From the NCBI GenBank assembly GCA_024372495.1, contig CP099977.1:558001-622000 (forward strand): a stretch of 64,000 nt of DNA, in the 5' to 3' direction. The position numbers were made by a program, and so were the translations under genes. Positions 45,901-54,570 of the stretch are shown piece after piece (within the stretch, counting starts at the first letter, position 1; each line of letters starts with the position of its first letter). The notes beneath the pieces are model-generated. The model was given only the letters and a program-made list of their open reading frames with translations, was not told the DNA's origin and did no database searches. Source of the stretch: Pseudarthrobacter sp. Fe7 (lineage in GTDB: Bacteria > Actinomycetota > Actinomycetes > Actinomycetales > Micrococcaceae).

Positions 45901-47081
45901 CGCCTGCCGCTTCCAAATTGAAGTAGGACCGCGCATCCGGCGGCCGGATGTCAGCCACCGCATCACTGAAGATCCGCATGGGATGCGGCGTGAAGGGGTG
46001 TTCGGCAATCGCGTCGTAGTCCAGTTCGATGCCCAGTCCCACGCCCTGGGGGATCAGGATGTCGCCCTCCGCAGTCAGTTGGAGGCGCTCGGTGGAGATT
46101 CCACTTCGCCAGGGCACGTCGGTCGCCATGATTTCCAGGTATCGGAAATTCGGCAGGGTTGCGCCGAGCCTGCAGCGTTGCGGCGGTACTGAGGGGTCCG
46201 CTCGGGTTGTGCGGTGCGAAGGGAACGTAGTGGGCGGCCGCAAGCGTGGAAATGAACGACATTTCCAGCAGGCCCCCGGCGTGGGTGGCGTCGGGCTGGA
46301 CATAGTCCACGGCCTTGCGCGCCAGGGCGGGAATGAAGGTGTTCCGGCCCATCCACCGCTCTCCTGCCGCGATTGGGACCGGGGATTTGCTGCGTACTTC
46401 GATGAGGGCATCGATGCTATCCGGCGGGCAGGGCTCTTCGAAGAAGACCGGTTGGAACTGTTCAATCCCGCGGGCAACGCGGATGGCGGTCGGCACGTCG
46501 AAACGGCCGTGCCCTTCGATGAACAGCTCAATGTCATCGCCTACTGCCTCCCGGACAGCCGCAACAGGCTCGAGCATCCGCCGTAGGTCCCGGGGCTCAA
46601 GAGTGAGGTCCGCAGCCTCGAAGGGATCCCACTTGAGCCCGCGGAATCCCTGGGCAACGGTTTGGATGGCGGCCTCGGCGAAATCAGCAGGCGTTGTGGC
46701 ACCCGAGAACCACCCATTGGCGTACGCCCTGACCCGGTCGCGCACCTGTCCGCCCAACATCCGGTGGACCGGAACCCCCAGCGCCCGCGCCGATACGTCC
46801 CACATGGCCATTTCGAGCGCACTGAGCGCGGTCATCGAGACGGGTCCCCCGCGCCAGTAGGCATCGCGGTTCACTTCATAAATGGTCTGGGTGATCCGGG
46901 TGGGATCCTTGCCGCGAACGGCCTCCGCAAGGACGGCCACTGCGCCGAGGACCGCCTGTTCCTGGCCCTCGAGGGTAGCCTCCGCTATTCCCGTCAGGCC
47001 CTCGTCAGTTGTCAGCCGGACAAAGATGAGGTTGGTCCTGTAAAAGTCCACGACCACGGTGTCGAGGTTGGTGATTTTCAT
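45893..47081 (-). CDS. Enolase-superfamily sugar-acid dehydratase (mandelate racemase subgroup; one-base frameshift)
   Basis: A 395-residue enzyme. N-terminal capping domain (TNLIFVRLTTDEGLTGIAEA) and barrel with LKWDPFEAAD (Lys), the three metal ligand regions FIEGHGRFD, FFEEPCPPD and AAGERWMGR, and HNPSGP (His). The pattern suits acid-sugar dehydratases such as galactonate or related types. The frame breaks near 46169 (GAGCCTG for GAGCTG on the plus strand); corrected it reads AATLQLGATLPNFRYLEIMA. It follows the LacI gene at 47132 by 50 bases on the same strand. Confidence 0.86.
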
Positions 47082-47131
47082 GCGTTGACAGCCTTCGTTA
47101 GTGGAGCGGGCGCGCCGCAGCCGGCGGCAGC

Positions 47132-48175
47132 TCAGCCCGCGGGAGGGGCGGTGGATTCGCGGACGATGACCTGGGTGGCCAGTTCCACGCGGTGCGAATG
47201 CAGGACTTCCCCGCGCGCCTGCCGCAGCAGGGACCTCAGCGCCGCCCGCCCCATCTCCTCCAGCGGCTGCGCCACCGAGCTCAGCGACGGCACCGACTGC
47301 TCACCCTGGTTGGTGCCGTCAAAACCGATCAGGCTGATGTCTTCGGGCACCCTGATCCCGTGGTGCCGCGCCTCGCTGAGGACACCCAGGGCAATGGAGT
47401 CGCTGCCGGCAAAGATGGCAGTGGGCAAGGACTCAAGCTTCAATAACTCCTTTAAGCCGGTGACCCCGCTCTCAGTGCGGAAGCGGCCGCCGGACACGAC
47501 GTACCGGGGATCAACCTCGATGCCCTGGGCCATGAGCGCGGCCATGTACCCGTGCAGCCGCGCCTGGTTGCACTCAGCGCCCTCGATGCCCCCGATATAG
47601 GCGATGCGCCGGTGCCCCAACCCCAGGAGGTGCTCGGTGGCCGCCTTGCCGCCGGCCCAGTTGGTGGCCCCGACGCTGACCACGTCGGCGGAGGGCGGAT
47701 TGAGCGGATCGATGACGACGACGGGTATCTGGCGGCGCCGGAACGCGTGCAGTTGCGCCTCGCTGAAGGCAGAGGTGACCACGATCATCCCGGCCCTTCC
47801 CTCTTCGAGCATCCGCTGGGCGCGGCGTTCCGGGGTTTGCCTGCCGGAGGTGGATTGTCCGGTCACGCTCACCAGGATTTCGACGTCGGCACCTGCCGCA
47901 GACTGAAGAATCCCGTTCAGGACCTGAATGGTGTAGGCGGAGTCCAGGACGTCGATAACCACCTCCACCACGGTGCCGTTTTCGACAGCTGCGCGGCGCT
48001 GCACGGGCGACCTGTATCCCGCCTGCTCCAGCGCCGCGAGAATGCGGGCCCGGGTTTCGGGAGCCACATCGTCGCGTCCGTTTACCACCTTGGAGACGGT
48101 CGGAGCCGAAACGCCGGCCTGCCTGGCCACGGTCGCGAGCGTGGGTTTGGTCCGCTCAGGCATTTTGGTCGTCAT
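47132..48175 (-). CDS. LacI-family transcriptional regulator (sugar locus)
   Basis: A 347-residue repressor from MTTKMPERTKPTLATVARQA. HTH TLATVARQAGVSAPTVSKVV with hinge RSPVQRRAAVENG lacking the usual NxxAR. Sensor domain: VEVVIDVLDSAYTIQVLNGI, GMIVVTSAFSEAQLHAFRRR, IPVVVIDPLNPPS and DISLIGFDGTNQGE. Divergent from the binding-protein gene at 48412 with TTCGAA-centred palindromes between, so it probably controls the importer operon and its own enolase-family gene. Confidence 0.87.
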   Translation of the reverse strand: MTTKMPERTKPTLATVARQAGVSAPTVSKVVNGRDDVAPETRARILAALEQAGYRSPVQRRAAVENGTVVEVVIDVLDSAYTIQVLNGILQSAAGADVEILVSVTGQSTSGRQTPERRAQRMLEEGRAGMIVVTSAFSEAQLHAFRRRQIPVVVIDPLNPPSADVVSVGATNWAGGKAATEHLLGLGHRRIAYIGGIEGAECNQARLHGYMAALMAQGIEVDPRYVVSGGRFRTESGVTGLKELLKLESLPTAIFAGSDSIALGVLSEARHHGIRVPEDISLIGFDGTNQGEQSVPSLSSVAQPLEEMGRAALRSLLRQARGEVLHSHRVELATQVIVRESTAPPAG

Positions 48176-48186
48176 GAGTTCGCAAT

Positions 48187-48358
48187 CTTTCGAAGAAGAG
48201 TAGTCCACTAATTGTGTAGAAGAGGCGGTTCTGCCGTCAAGCGTCTCGTAAAAGGCAACCGTTCTTCGAAAATATCCTCTACGATCCCTTGACTACGCGG
48301 ATCTTTAGGACTTTAGTTTACAGCGTGACTTATATCACCGTTCGAAATGTTTCGAACG
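48187..48358. promoter_or_regulatory. Divergent promoter with TTCGAA palindromes
   Basis: A 20-base palindrome CGTTCGAAA-TG-TTTCGAACG spans 48339-48358, the best LacI operator candidate. TTTCGAAGAA at 48188-48197 and its complement TTCTTCGAAA at 48263-48272 repeat the same core. TTGACT at 48289-48294 with TTTAGT at 48312-48317 (17-base spacer) is a plausible importer promoter; the strong palindrome would lie just downstream of its start point. Confidence 0.6.
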
Positions 48359-48411
48359 ACAGTCGGAGCTGACGCCCCGTACCTCGACAGCAAATTCACA
48401 ATGGAGAAGCA

Positions 48412-49738
48412 ATGAAGCAACCCCAGACCTCACGGCGTTCTTTCCTCGCCCTCGCTGCCCTCACTCCCTTTGCCGTTGCGGCAACCACTGCCTGCGGGAC
48501 GTCAGGTCCGGGCGCCTCCAGCGGCAACGGTGGCGCCAGCATGTGGTTCCTGTCCGGCGAGCCGAACCAGACCAACATGCAGAAGGCAATCGACGCCTTC
48601 AACCAGGCAAACCCCGACAACAAGATCGCGGTCACCTTCTTCCAGAATGATGCCTACAAGACCAAGATCAAGACCGCCATCGGCGCCAACCAGGCGCCCA
48701 CCATTATCTACAACTGGGGCGGCGGCACGCTGAAGACGTACGCCGAGGCGAACCAGGTTGAGGACCTCACCAGCGGCTGGATTCCGAACCGGACCTGAAG
48801 AAGAAGTTCTTCCCGTCCACGTTCAGTGCCGCGACGGTCAACGGCAAGATCTACGCCCTCCCCAATATGTATGTGGGTCCGATTGTCCTGTTCTACAACA
48901 AGGAACTGTTCCAGAAGGCCGGCGTCCAGCCCCCAAGACCTGGGAAGACGTCATGTCCCTGGTCAAGACCTTCAATGGCATGGGGGTGGCCCCCTTCTCG
49001 CTGGGCGGCCAGTCGCGCTGGACCTCCATGATGTGGCTTGAGTACCTGCTCGACCGCATCGGCGGCCCCGATGTCTTCAAGGCGATCTTCGATGGCAAGC
49101 CCAACGCCTGGAAGGACCCGGCCGTCATCGAGACCGGCACCAAGATCCAGGAACTCGTTTCCGCTGACGGGTTCATCAAGGGCTTCTCCTCCATCACGGC
49201 TGACTCCAATGCGGACCAGGCCCTGCTGTACACCGGCAAGGCCGCCATGATGCTGCACGGTTCCTGGACGTATGGCCCCATGAAGAGGGACGGCAAGAAC
49301 TTCGTCCAGGACGGCAAGCTGGGATTCGTCCAGTTCCCCGCCGTTGCCGGCGGCAAGGGCGATCCGAAGAACGGCGTGGGCAACCCGGCGAACTACCAGT
49401 CGATTTCCGCCAAGGCCAGCGACAAGGAAAAGGAGTCCGCCAAGAAGTTCCTCAAGGACGGCATCATGACCGATACCATGATCGACGCCTACATCAACTC
49501 CGGATCGGTGCCCATCGTCAACGGCATCGAAAGCAAGCTGAACACGTCCCCGGACAAGGATTTCCTCAACTTCGTCTACGACCTTGCAAAGAACGCCCCC
49601 AGCTTCCAGCAGTCGTGGGACCAGGCCCTGAGCCCCACCGCCGCCGAGGCACTGCTGAACAACATCGACCAGCTGTTCCTGAAGTCCATTACGCCGCAGC
49701 AGTTCGCTGAGAACATGAACGGCACCCTCGGGAAATGA
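48412..49738 (+). CDS. Sugar ABC transporter binding lipoprotein, Tat-type (two one-base indels)
   Basis: A 442-residue family-1 binding protein. The leader QTSRRSFLALAALTPFAVAA has a twin-Arg motif and a Cys at about residue 28 (TTAC), so a Tat lipoprotein is likely. Bases are missing near 48789 (AACCGGAC for AACCCGGAC) and 48932 (C run). Corrected, it reads SGWIPNPDLKKKFFPSTFSA and AGVQPPKTWEDVMSLVKTFN. The domain ends FLKSITPQQFAENMNGTLGK. It overlaps the permease start (ATGA at 49735-49738). Confidence 0.87.
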
Positions 49739-50670
49739 GTAACGCCGTCTCCACCGCCCCGGGGCGCGCCGTCGGCGTCAAGGATTCCAAGCAGACAGAA
49801 CAACGCAAGGCCGCCCTGGCATGGTTGACCGTTCCTGCACTGTTCTTCTTCCTTGTGTTCGCCGTCATCCCGCTGGCGGGTGTACTCATCCTCAGCTTCA
49901 CCAGGCGGGACGGGATCGGAGCCATCGGGGCGGCGGGACTGGACAACTGGTTTTCCGTGCTGGCAGATCCGGGGCTGTACAACGCCCTGGGCCTGACCTT
50001 CCTGATCATGATCGTCTCGTGGCTGGTGCAGACCCCCATCAGCCTCCTGCTTGGCGTCTTCACGGCTGGCAGCCAGCGTTACCGTGCCGCCCTGGCGGTG
50101 CTGTACTTCCTGCCCCTGCTGCTGTCCTCGGCCGCCGTCGCCATTGCCTTCAAGGCCCTGCTGGATCCCAACTTCGGCCTGGCAACCGGCCTGGGGCTGC
50201 CGTTCCTCGCGCAGGACTGGCTGGGTGTTCCGCAGCTGGCCCTCGGCCTGGTCATCTTCGTGATCGCCTGGCAGTTCGTGCCGTTCCACACGCTCATTTA
50301 CCAAGGCGGCGTGCGGCAGATCCCCAAGTCGCTGTATGAGGCGGCCCAGATCGACGGTGCCGGGACCATTAAGCAGTTCTTCCACATCACCCTGCCCCAG
50401 TTGAAGTACACCATCATCACCTCATCCACCTTGATGGTGGTGGGCTCGCTGACCTACTTCGACCTGATCTTTATCCTCACCGGCGGCGGACCGGGAAACT
50501 CCACCCGGATCCTGGCCCTGGACATGTACCTGCGGGGCTTCCGTGCCAACCTGATGGGCCCCGCCAGCGTCATCGCCGTCATTCTCGTCATCATCGGCCT
50601 AGCACTTGCCTTGTTCCTCCAGCGCCTTGGGGGCAAGGACAAGCAGGGCAGCCAATTGGAAGGTTTGTAG
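49735..50670 (+). CDS. Sugar ABC transporter permease (UgpA/MalF type)
   Basis: A 311-residue permease with six hydrophobic segments, beginning AWLTVPALFFFLVFAVIPLA. The EAA loop is PKSLYEAAQIDGAGTIKQFF, followed by HITLPQL. Translation is coupled to the binding-protein gene by an ATGA overlap. Partner of the next gene. No ATPase is encoded here. Confidence 0.9.
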   Translation: MSNAVSTAPGRAVGVKDSKQTEQRKAALAWLTVPALFFFLVFAVIPLAGVLILSFTRRDGIGAIGAAGLDNWFSVLADPGLYNALGLTFLIMIVSWLVQTPISLLLGVFTAGSQRYRAALAVLYFLPLLLSSAAVAIAFKALLDPNFGLATGLGLPFLAQDWLGVPQLALGLVIFVIAWQFVPFHTLIYQGGVRQIPKSLYEAAQIDGAGTIKQFFHITLPQLKYTIITSSTLMVVGSLTYFDLIFILTGGGPGNSTRILALDMYLRGFRANLMGPASVIAVILVIIGLALALFLQRLGGKDKQGSQLEGL

Positions 50671-50671
50671 G

Positions 50672-51577
50672 GTGAGTACCGTCCTGAAAAGCAATGCGCA
50701 GGAGGCCCGGACCGGAACCGTTACCGGCTCCGCGGCCGCCAAGCGGGGCCTCGGCACCCGGCTGAGGCGGCTGAACATCCCTGGCGGCCTGGGCGGTTGG
50801 CTGTGGCTCGCCGTCATCATCCTGCCGGTCTACTACGTGGTGATCACCAGCCTCAAGACGCAGTCCGGCTACTTCGGCCAGAACCCGCTGGCGCTGCCCA
50901 CTGAACCCACGCTGGAGAACTACCAGTCGGTCCTGGAGGCGGATTTCGCCCAGTACTTCATGAACAGCGCCATCGTCACGCTCGGTTCCGTGATCCCCAC
51001 GGTGCTGATCTCCTTCATGGCCTCCTTCGCGATCGTCCGCGGCGCCGGCAGGTTCCTCAAGCTGGTCAACGGCATGTTCCTCATGGGGCTGGCCATCCCG
51101 CTGCAGGCCACGATCATCCCCATCTACCTGATGATCATCCGGCTCAACCTGTACGACAGCCTGCTGGCGCTGATGCTGCCGTCCATTGCCTTCGCCATCC
51201 CGCTGACGGTGCTGATCCTTTCCAACTTCATCCGTGACGTCCCGAACGAACTGTTCGAGTCCATGCGGCTGGACGGCTGCAGCGAGTGGCAGACCATGTG
51301 GCGGCTGGCGCTGCCCCTGACCCGCCCGGCCATCGTGACCGTTGCCATCTACAACGGCCTGCATGTCTGGAACGGGTTCCTGCTCCCCCTGGTCCTCACC
51401 CAAAGCCCCAGCCTGCGCGTCCTCCCCCTGGGCCTGTGGACCTTCCAGGGTGAATTCAGCGTCAACATTCCCGCCGTGCTCGCCTCCGTGGTGCTCAGCA
51501 CCCTGCCCATCCTGGTGCTGTACGTCATCGGCCGCCGCCAACTGCTCGCAGGCCTGACCGCCGGCTTCAGCAAGTAG
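50672..51577 (+). CDS. Sugar ABC transporter permease (UgpE/MalG type)
   Basis: A 301-residue permease. GTG 50672 follows GGAAGG by about 9 bases and lies 2 bases after the previous stop. EAA loop: PNELFESMRLDGCSEWQTMW, then RLALPLTRPAIVTVAIYNGL. The first hydrophobic segment is GGWLWLAVIILPVYYVVIT. It closes the permease pair and is followed 14 bases later by the first dehydrogenase. Confidence 0.9.
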   Translation: MSTVLKSNAQEARTGTVTGSAAAKRGLGTRLRRLNIPGGLGGWLWLAVIILPVYYVVITSLKTQSGYFGQNPLALPTEPTLENYQSVLEADFAQYFMNSAIVTLGSVIPTVLISFMASFAIVRGAGRFLKLVNGMFLMGLAIPLQATIIPIYLMIIRLNLYDSLLALMLPSIAFAIPLTVLILSNFIRDVPNELFESMRLDGCSEWQTMWRLALPLTRPAIVTVAIYNGLHVWNGFLLPLVLTQSPSLRVLPLGLWTFQGEFSVNIPAVLASVVLSTLPILVLYVIGRRQLLAGLTAGFSK

Positions 51578-51591
51578 AAAGGACTTTCACC

Positions 51592-52782
51592 ATGACCACC
51601 GCAAAGCCCCTGCGGGTCGGCATGGTGGGCTACGCCTTCATGGGTGCAGCCCACTCCCACGCCTGGCGCACCGCCCCGAGGTTTTTCGACCTGCCCCTGC
51701 AGCCACAGCTCACCGCCGTGGCGGGCAGGAATGCCGACGGCGTCCGCGCCGCAGCGGAGAAACTGGGCTGGGAATCGGTTGAGACGGACTGGCGCCGCCT
51801 GATCGAGCGCGACGACATCGACCTCATCGACATCTGCACCCCCGGCAACACCCACGCTGAGATTGCCATCGCCGCCCTTGAGGCCGGGAAGCATGTGCTG
51901 TGCGAAAAGCCGCTGGCCAACTCCGTGGAGGAAGCCGAGCGGATGACGCTCGCTGCGGAGACCGCGGCCAAGCACGGCGTCCTCTCCATGTGCGGCTTCA
52001 GCTACCGCCGCACCCCTGCGCTGGCACTGGCCAAACGGTTCGTGGACCAGGGCAGGCTCGGCGAAATCCGCCACATTCGTGCCCAGTACCTGCAGGACTG
52101 GCTCTCCGACGCCAACGCCCCCATGACCTGGCGGCTGGACAAGAGCAAGTCCGGCTCCGGCTCCCTTGGCGACATCGGAGCACACAGTATCGACGCCGCG
52201 CAGTGGGTCACCGGCCAGAACATCAGCGGGGTTTCGGCGCTGCTGGAAACCTTCGTCCGGGAACGTCCACTGGCCGGCGACCTTGTCGGCCTGGGCGGCC
52301 ACGGCGACGTGGGCAGCGATGCCCCGCGCGGAGCAGTCACCGTGGATGACGCGGCCATCTTCAGCGCAAAGTTCGACGGCGGTGCGTCGCCAGGTGCCAT
52401 CGGTGTCTTTGAGGCAACGCGCTACGCCCTGGGTAGGAAGAATGCGATGCGGCTGGAGGTCAACGGCACCAAGGGTTCGCTCGCGTTCGATTTCGAGGAC
52501 ATGAACGTCCTGTCCTTCTATGACGCCGCGGAGTCCCCCGACGCCGGGTTCCGGAAGATCTTCGTGACCGAGCCCGAGCACCCCTACGTCGGAAACTGGT
52601 GGCCCACCGGCCACGGCCTGGGGTACGAACACGGCTTCACGCACCAGGTGGTGGACCTCGTCACCGCCATCGGCGAAGGCCGCCAGCCGGAACCGTCCTT
52701 CGCGGACGCATTGCAGGTGCAGCGGGTTCTCGCCGCCGTGGAGTCCAGCGCAGCAAATTCCAGCCAGTGGCAAAAAGTCTGA
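51592..52782 (+). CDS. Gfo/Idh/MocA-family sugar dehydrogenase (first of two)
   Basis: A 396-residue NAD(P)-dependent oxidoreductase. Rossmann motif VGMVGYAFMGAAHSHAWR is at about residue 9; HVLCEKPLANSVEEAE (about 100) gives the catalytic EKP Lys and GSLGDIGAHSIDAAQWVTGQ (about 189) the His. The AHSHAW element near the dinucleotide site occurs in ThuB and levoglucosan-dehydrogenase relatives, which oxidise C3 of a glucosyl unit. With TIM-barrel and ThuA partners downstream, a 3-keto-sugar route is likely. Confidence 0.88.
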   Translation: MTTAKPLRVGMVGYAFMGAAHSHAWRTAPRFFDLPLQPQLTAVAGRNADGVRAAAEKLGWESVETDWRRLIERDDIDLIDICTPGNTHAEIAIAALEAGKHVLCEKPLANSVEEAERMTLAAETAAKHGVLSMCGFSYRRTPALALAKRFVDQGRLGEIRHIRAQYLQDWLSDANAPMTWRLDKSKSGSGSLGDIGAHSIDAAQWVTGQNISGVSALLETFVRERPLAGDLVGLGGHGDVGSDAPRGAVTVDDAAIFSAKFDGGASPGAIGVFEATRYALGRKNAMRLEVNGTKGSLAFDFEDMNVLSFYDAAESPDAGFRKIFVTEPEHPYVGNWWPTGHGLGYEHGFTHQVVDLVTAIGEGRQPEPSFADALQVQRVLAAVESSAANSSQWQKV

Positions 52783-52818
52783 GTAACGTACGGCTTCAAG
52801 CAATCCAAGGAAACACAC

Positions 52819-53823
52819 ATGACACGACCAATCACCCTGTTCACCGGCCAGTGGGCCGACCTTCCCTTTGAGGAAGTGGCACGGCTCGCCGGCGAGTGGG
52901 GCTTTGACGGCCTGGAGATTGCCTGCTGGGGCGACCACTTGGACCCGCGCCGCGCGGCGGAGGACGACAACTACCTCCAGGGCCGGCTGGACATCCTCGA
53001 GAAGAACAACCTCCAGGTCTTTGCCATCGCCAACCACCTCACCGGCCAGGCCGTGTGCGATGACCCCATCGATGAACGCCACCAGGGCATCCTGTCGGCT
53101 GAAATCTGGGGCGACGGCGAGCCTGAAGGCGTACGCCGCCGGGCCGCGGATTCCATGAAGGACACCGCACGGGCCGCGGCGCGGCTCGGCGTGAAAACCG
53201 TCACCGGGTTCACCGGCTCCGCCATTTGGAAAGCCGTGGCCATGTTCCCGCCGGCCTCCCAGGGAATGATCGACGCCGGGTACCAGGACTTCGCGGACCG
53301 CTGGAACCCCATCCTTGACGTCTTCGACGAGGTGGATGTCCGCTTCGCCCTGGAGGTCCACCCCTCCGAAATCGCCTACGACTACTGGACAGCCAAACGG
53401 GCCCTCGAGGCGATCGGACACAGGAAGAATTTCGGCCTGAACTTCGATCCCTCCCACTTCATCTGGCAGGACCTGGACCCCGTGATGTTCCTGCAGGACT
53501 TCGCGGACAAGATCTTCCACGTCCACGTGAAGGAATCCGTCCGCCAACTGGATGGACGGAACGGCCGCCTGGGTTCACACCTTGCGTGGGCGGATCCCCG
53601 GCGGGGCTGGGACTTCGTCACGGCAGGACACGGGGACGTGCAGTGGAACCGGATCTTCCGGACCCTGAACGCCATCGGCTACGAGGGCCCCACCAGCATT
53701 GAATGGGAGGACGCCGGAATGGACCGCCTCATCGGCGCCCCGCAGGCCCTGGCCATGGTCCAGGAACTGGCCCGCATCGCCCCACCCACAGCCGCCTTCG
53801 ACGCCGCCTTCGCCAGCCACTGA
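52819..53823 (+). CDS. TIM-barrel sugar isomerase/epimerase-like enzyme (xylose isomerase fold)
   Basis: A 334-residue AP-endonuclease-2/xylose-isomerase-like TIM barrel. Metal-site candidates: FALEVHPSEIAYD (Glu, His), GLNFDPSHFIWQD (Asp, His), KIFHVHVKESVRQ (His), and SIEWEDAGMD (Glu). In 3-keto-sugar pathways such proteins act as epimerases, lyases or hydratases of keto intermediates. AAGGAAACACAC-type ribosome region lies just upstream. Part of the importer operon. Confidence 0.87.
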   Translation: MTRPITLFTGQWADLPFEEVARLAGEWGFDGLEIACWGDHLDPRRAAEDDNYLQGRLDILEKNNLQVFAIANHLTGQAVCDDPIDERHQGILSAEIWGDGEPEGVRRRAADSMKDTARAAARLGVKTVTGFTGSAIWKAVAMFPPASQGMIDAGYQDFADRWNPILDVFDEVDVRFALEVHPSEIAYDYWTAKRALEAIGHRKNFGLNFDPSHFIWQDLDPVMFLQDFADKIFHVHVKESVRQLDGRNGRLGSHLAWADPRRGWDFVTAGHGDVQWNRIFRTLNAIGYEGPTSIEWEDAGMDRLIGAPQALAMVQELARIAPPTAAFDAAFASH

Positions 53824-53871
53824 CCCCACGCCTTGCCGGCAACAGCCGGCAGCCAAACAAAGGAAGCTTCA

Positions 53872-54570
53872 ATGACAGAAACCAAGAATGCGCTGGTTGT
53901 CCGCGGGGGCTGGGACGGCCACCAGCCCTACGAGGCCACCGAGCTCTTCATCCCCTATCTCAAGGACAACGGCTACGACGTCCGGGTGGAGGAATCCCCC
54001 AAGGTCTATGCCGACGCCGCATACATGGCGGGGGTTGACCTGATCATGCAGTGCATGACCATGAGCACCATCGAAAAGGACGAGTTTGCCGGGCTCCGGA
54101 CTGCCGTGGAAAACGGCACCGGCCTGGCCGGCTGGCACGGCGGGATCGCCGATTCGTACCGGAACACCTCCGACTACCTGCACCTGATCGGCGGCCAGTT
54201 CGCCTGCCACCCCGGCAAGCACCCGGACGAGCGCATCGGCGAGCAGTCGGACAACTACGTGCCCTACACCGTGAACATGCTGCCTGCAGCCGCCGAGCAC
54301 CCCATCACAACGGGCATCAAGGACTTCGACCTGGTTACCGAGCAGTACTGGGTCCTCTCGGATGATTACGTCGACGTCCTGGCCACCACCACCCAGCAGG
54401 TCCGCGAGTGGGACCCCTGGAACCGGGAAGTGACCTCCCCTGCCATCTGGACCCGCCAGTGGGGCAAGGGCCGCATCTTCGTCTGCACGCCCGGACACCG
54501 GGTGGAAATCCTGCAGGACCAGAACGTACGCACCATCATCGAAAGGGGCCTGCTGTGGGCAAGCCGTTAA
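53872..54570 (+). CDS. ThuA-domain protein (trehalose-utilization type)
   Basis: A 232-residue ThuA-like protein with a glutamine-amidotransferase-like fold. Visible pattern: NALVVRGGWDGHQPYEATEL, GLAGWHGGIADSYRN, LIGGQFACHPGK, and RQWGKGRIFVCTPGHRVEIL. In rhizobia thuA and thuB catabolise trehalose and related disaccharides through 3-keto forms. AAAGGAAG lies about 6 bases before ATG 53872. It overlaps the next gene by 16 bases. Confidence 0.87.
   Translation: MTETKNALVVRGGWDGHQPYEATELFIPYLKDNGYDVRVEESPKVYADAAYMAGVDLIMQCMTMSTIEKDEFAGLRTAVENGTGLAGWHGGIADSYRNTSDYLHLIGGQFACHPGKHPDERIGEQSDNYVPYTVNMLPAAAEHPITTGIKDFDLVTEQYWVLSDDYVDVLATTTQQVREWDPWNREVTSPAIWTRQWGKGRIFVCTPGHRVEILQDQNVRTIIERGLLWASR

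Noticed and set aside
51349..53547. A 732-codon antisense open frame
   Set aside because: It is the complement of two well-supported plus-strand enzymes in high-GC DNA, has no family pattern and no ribosome site.
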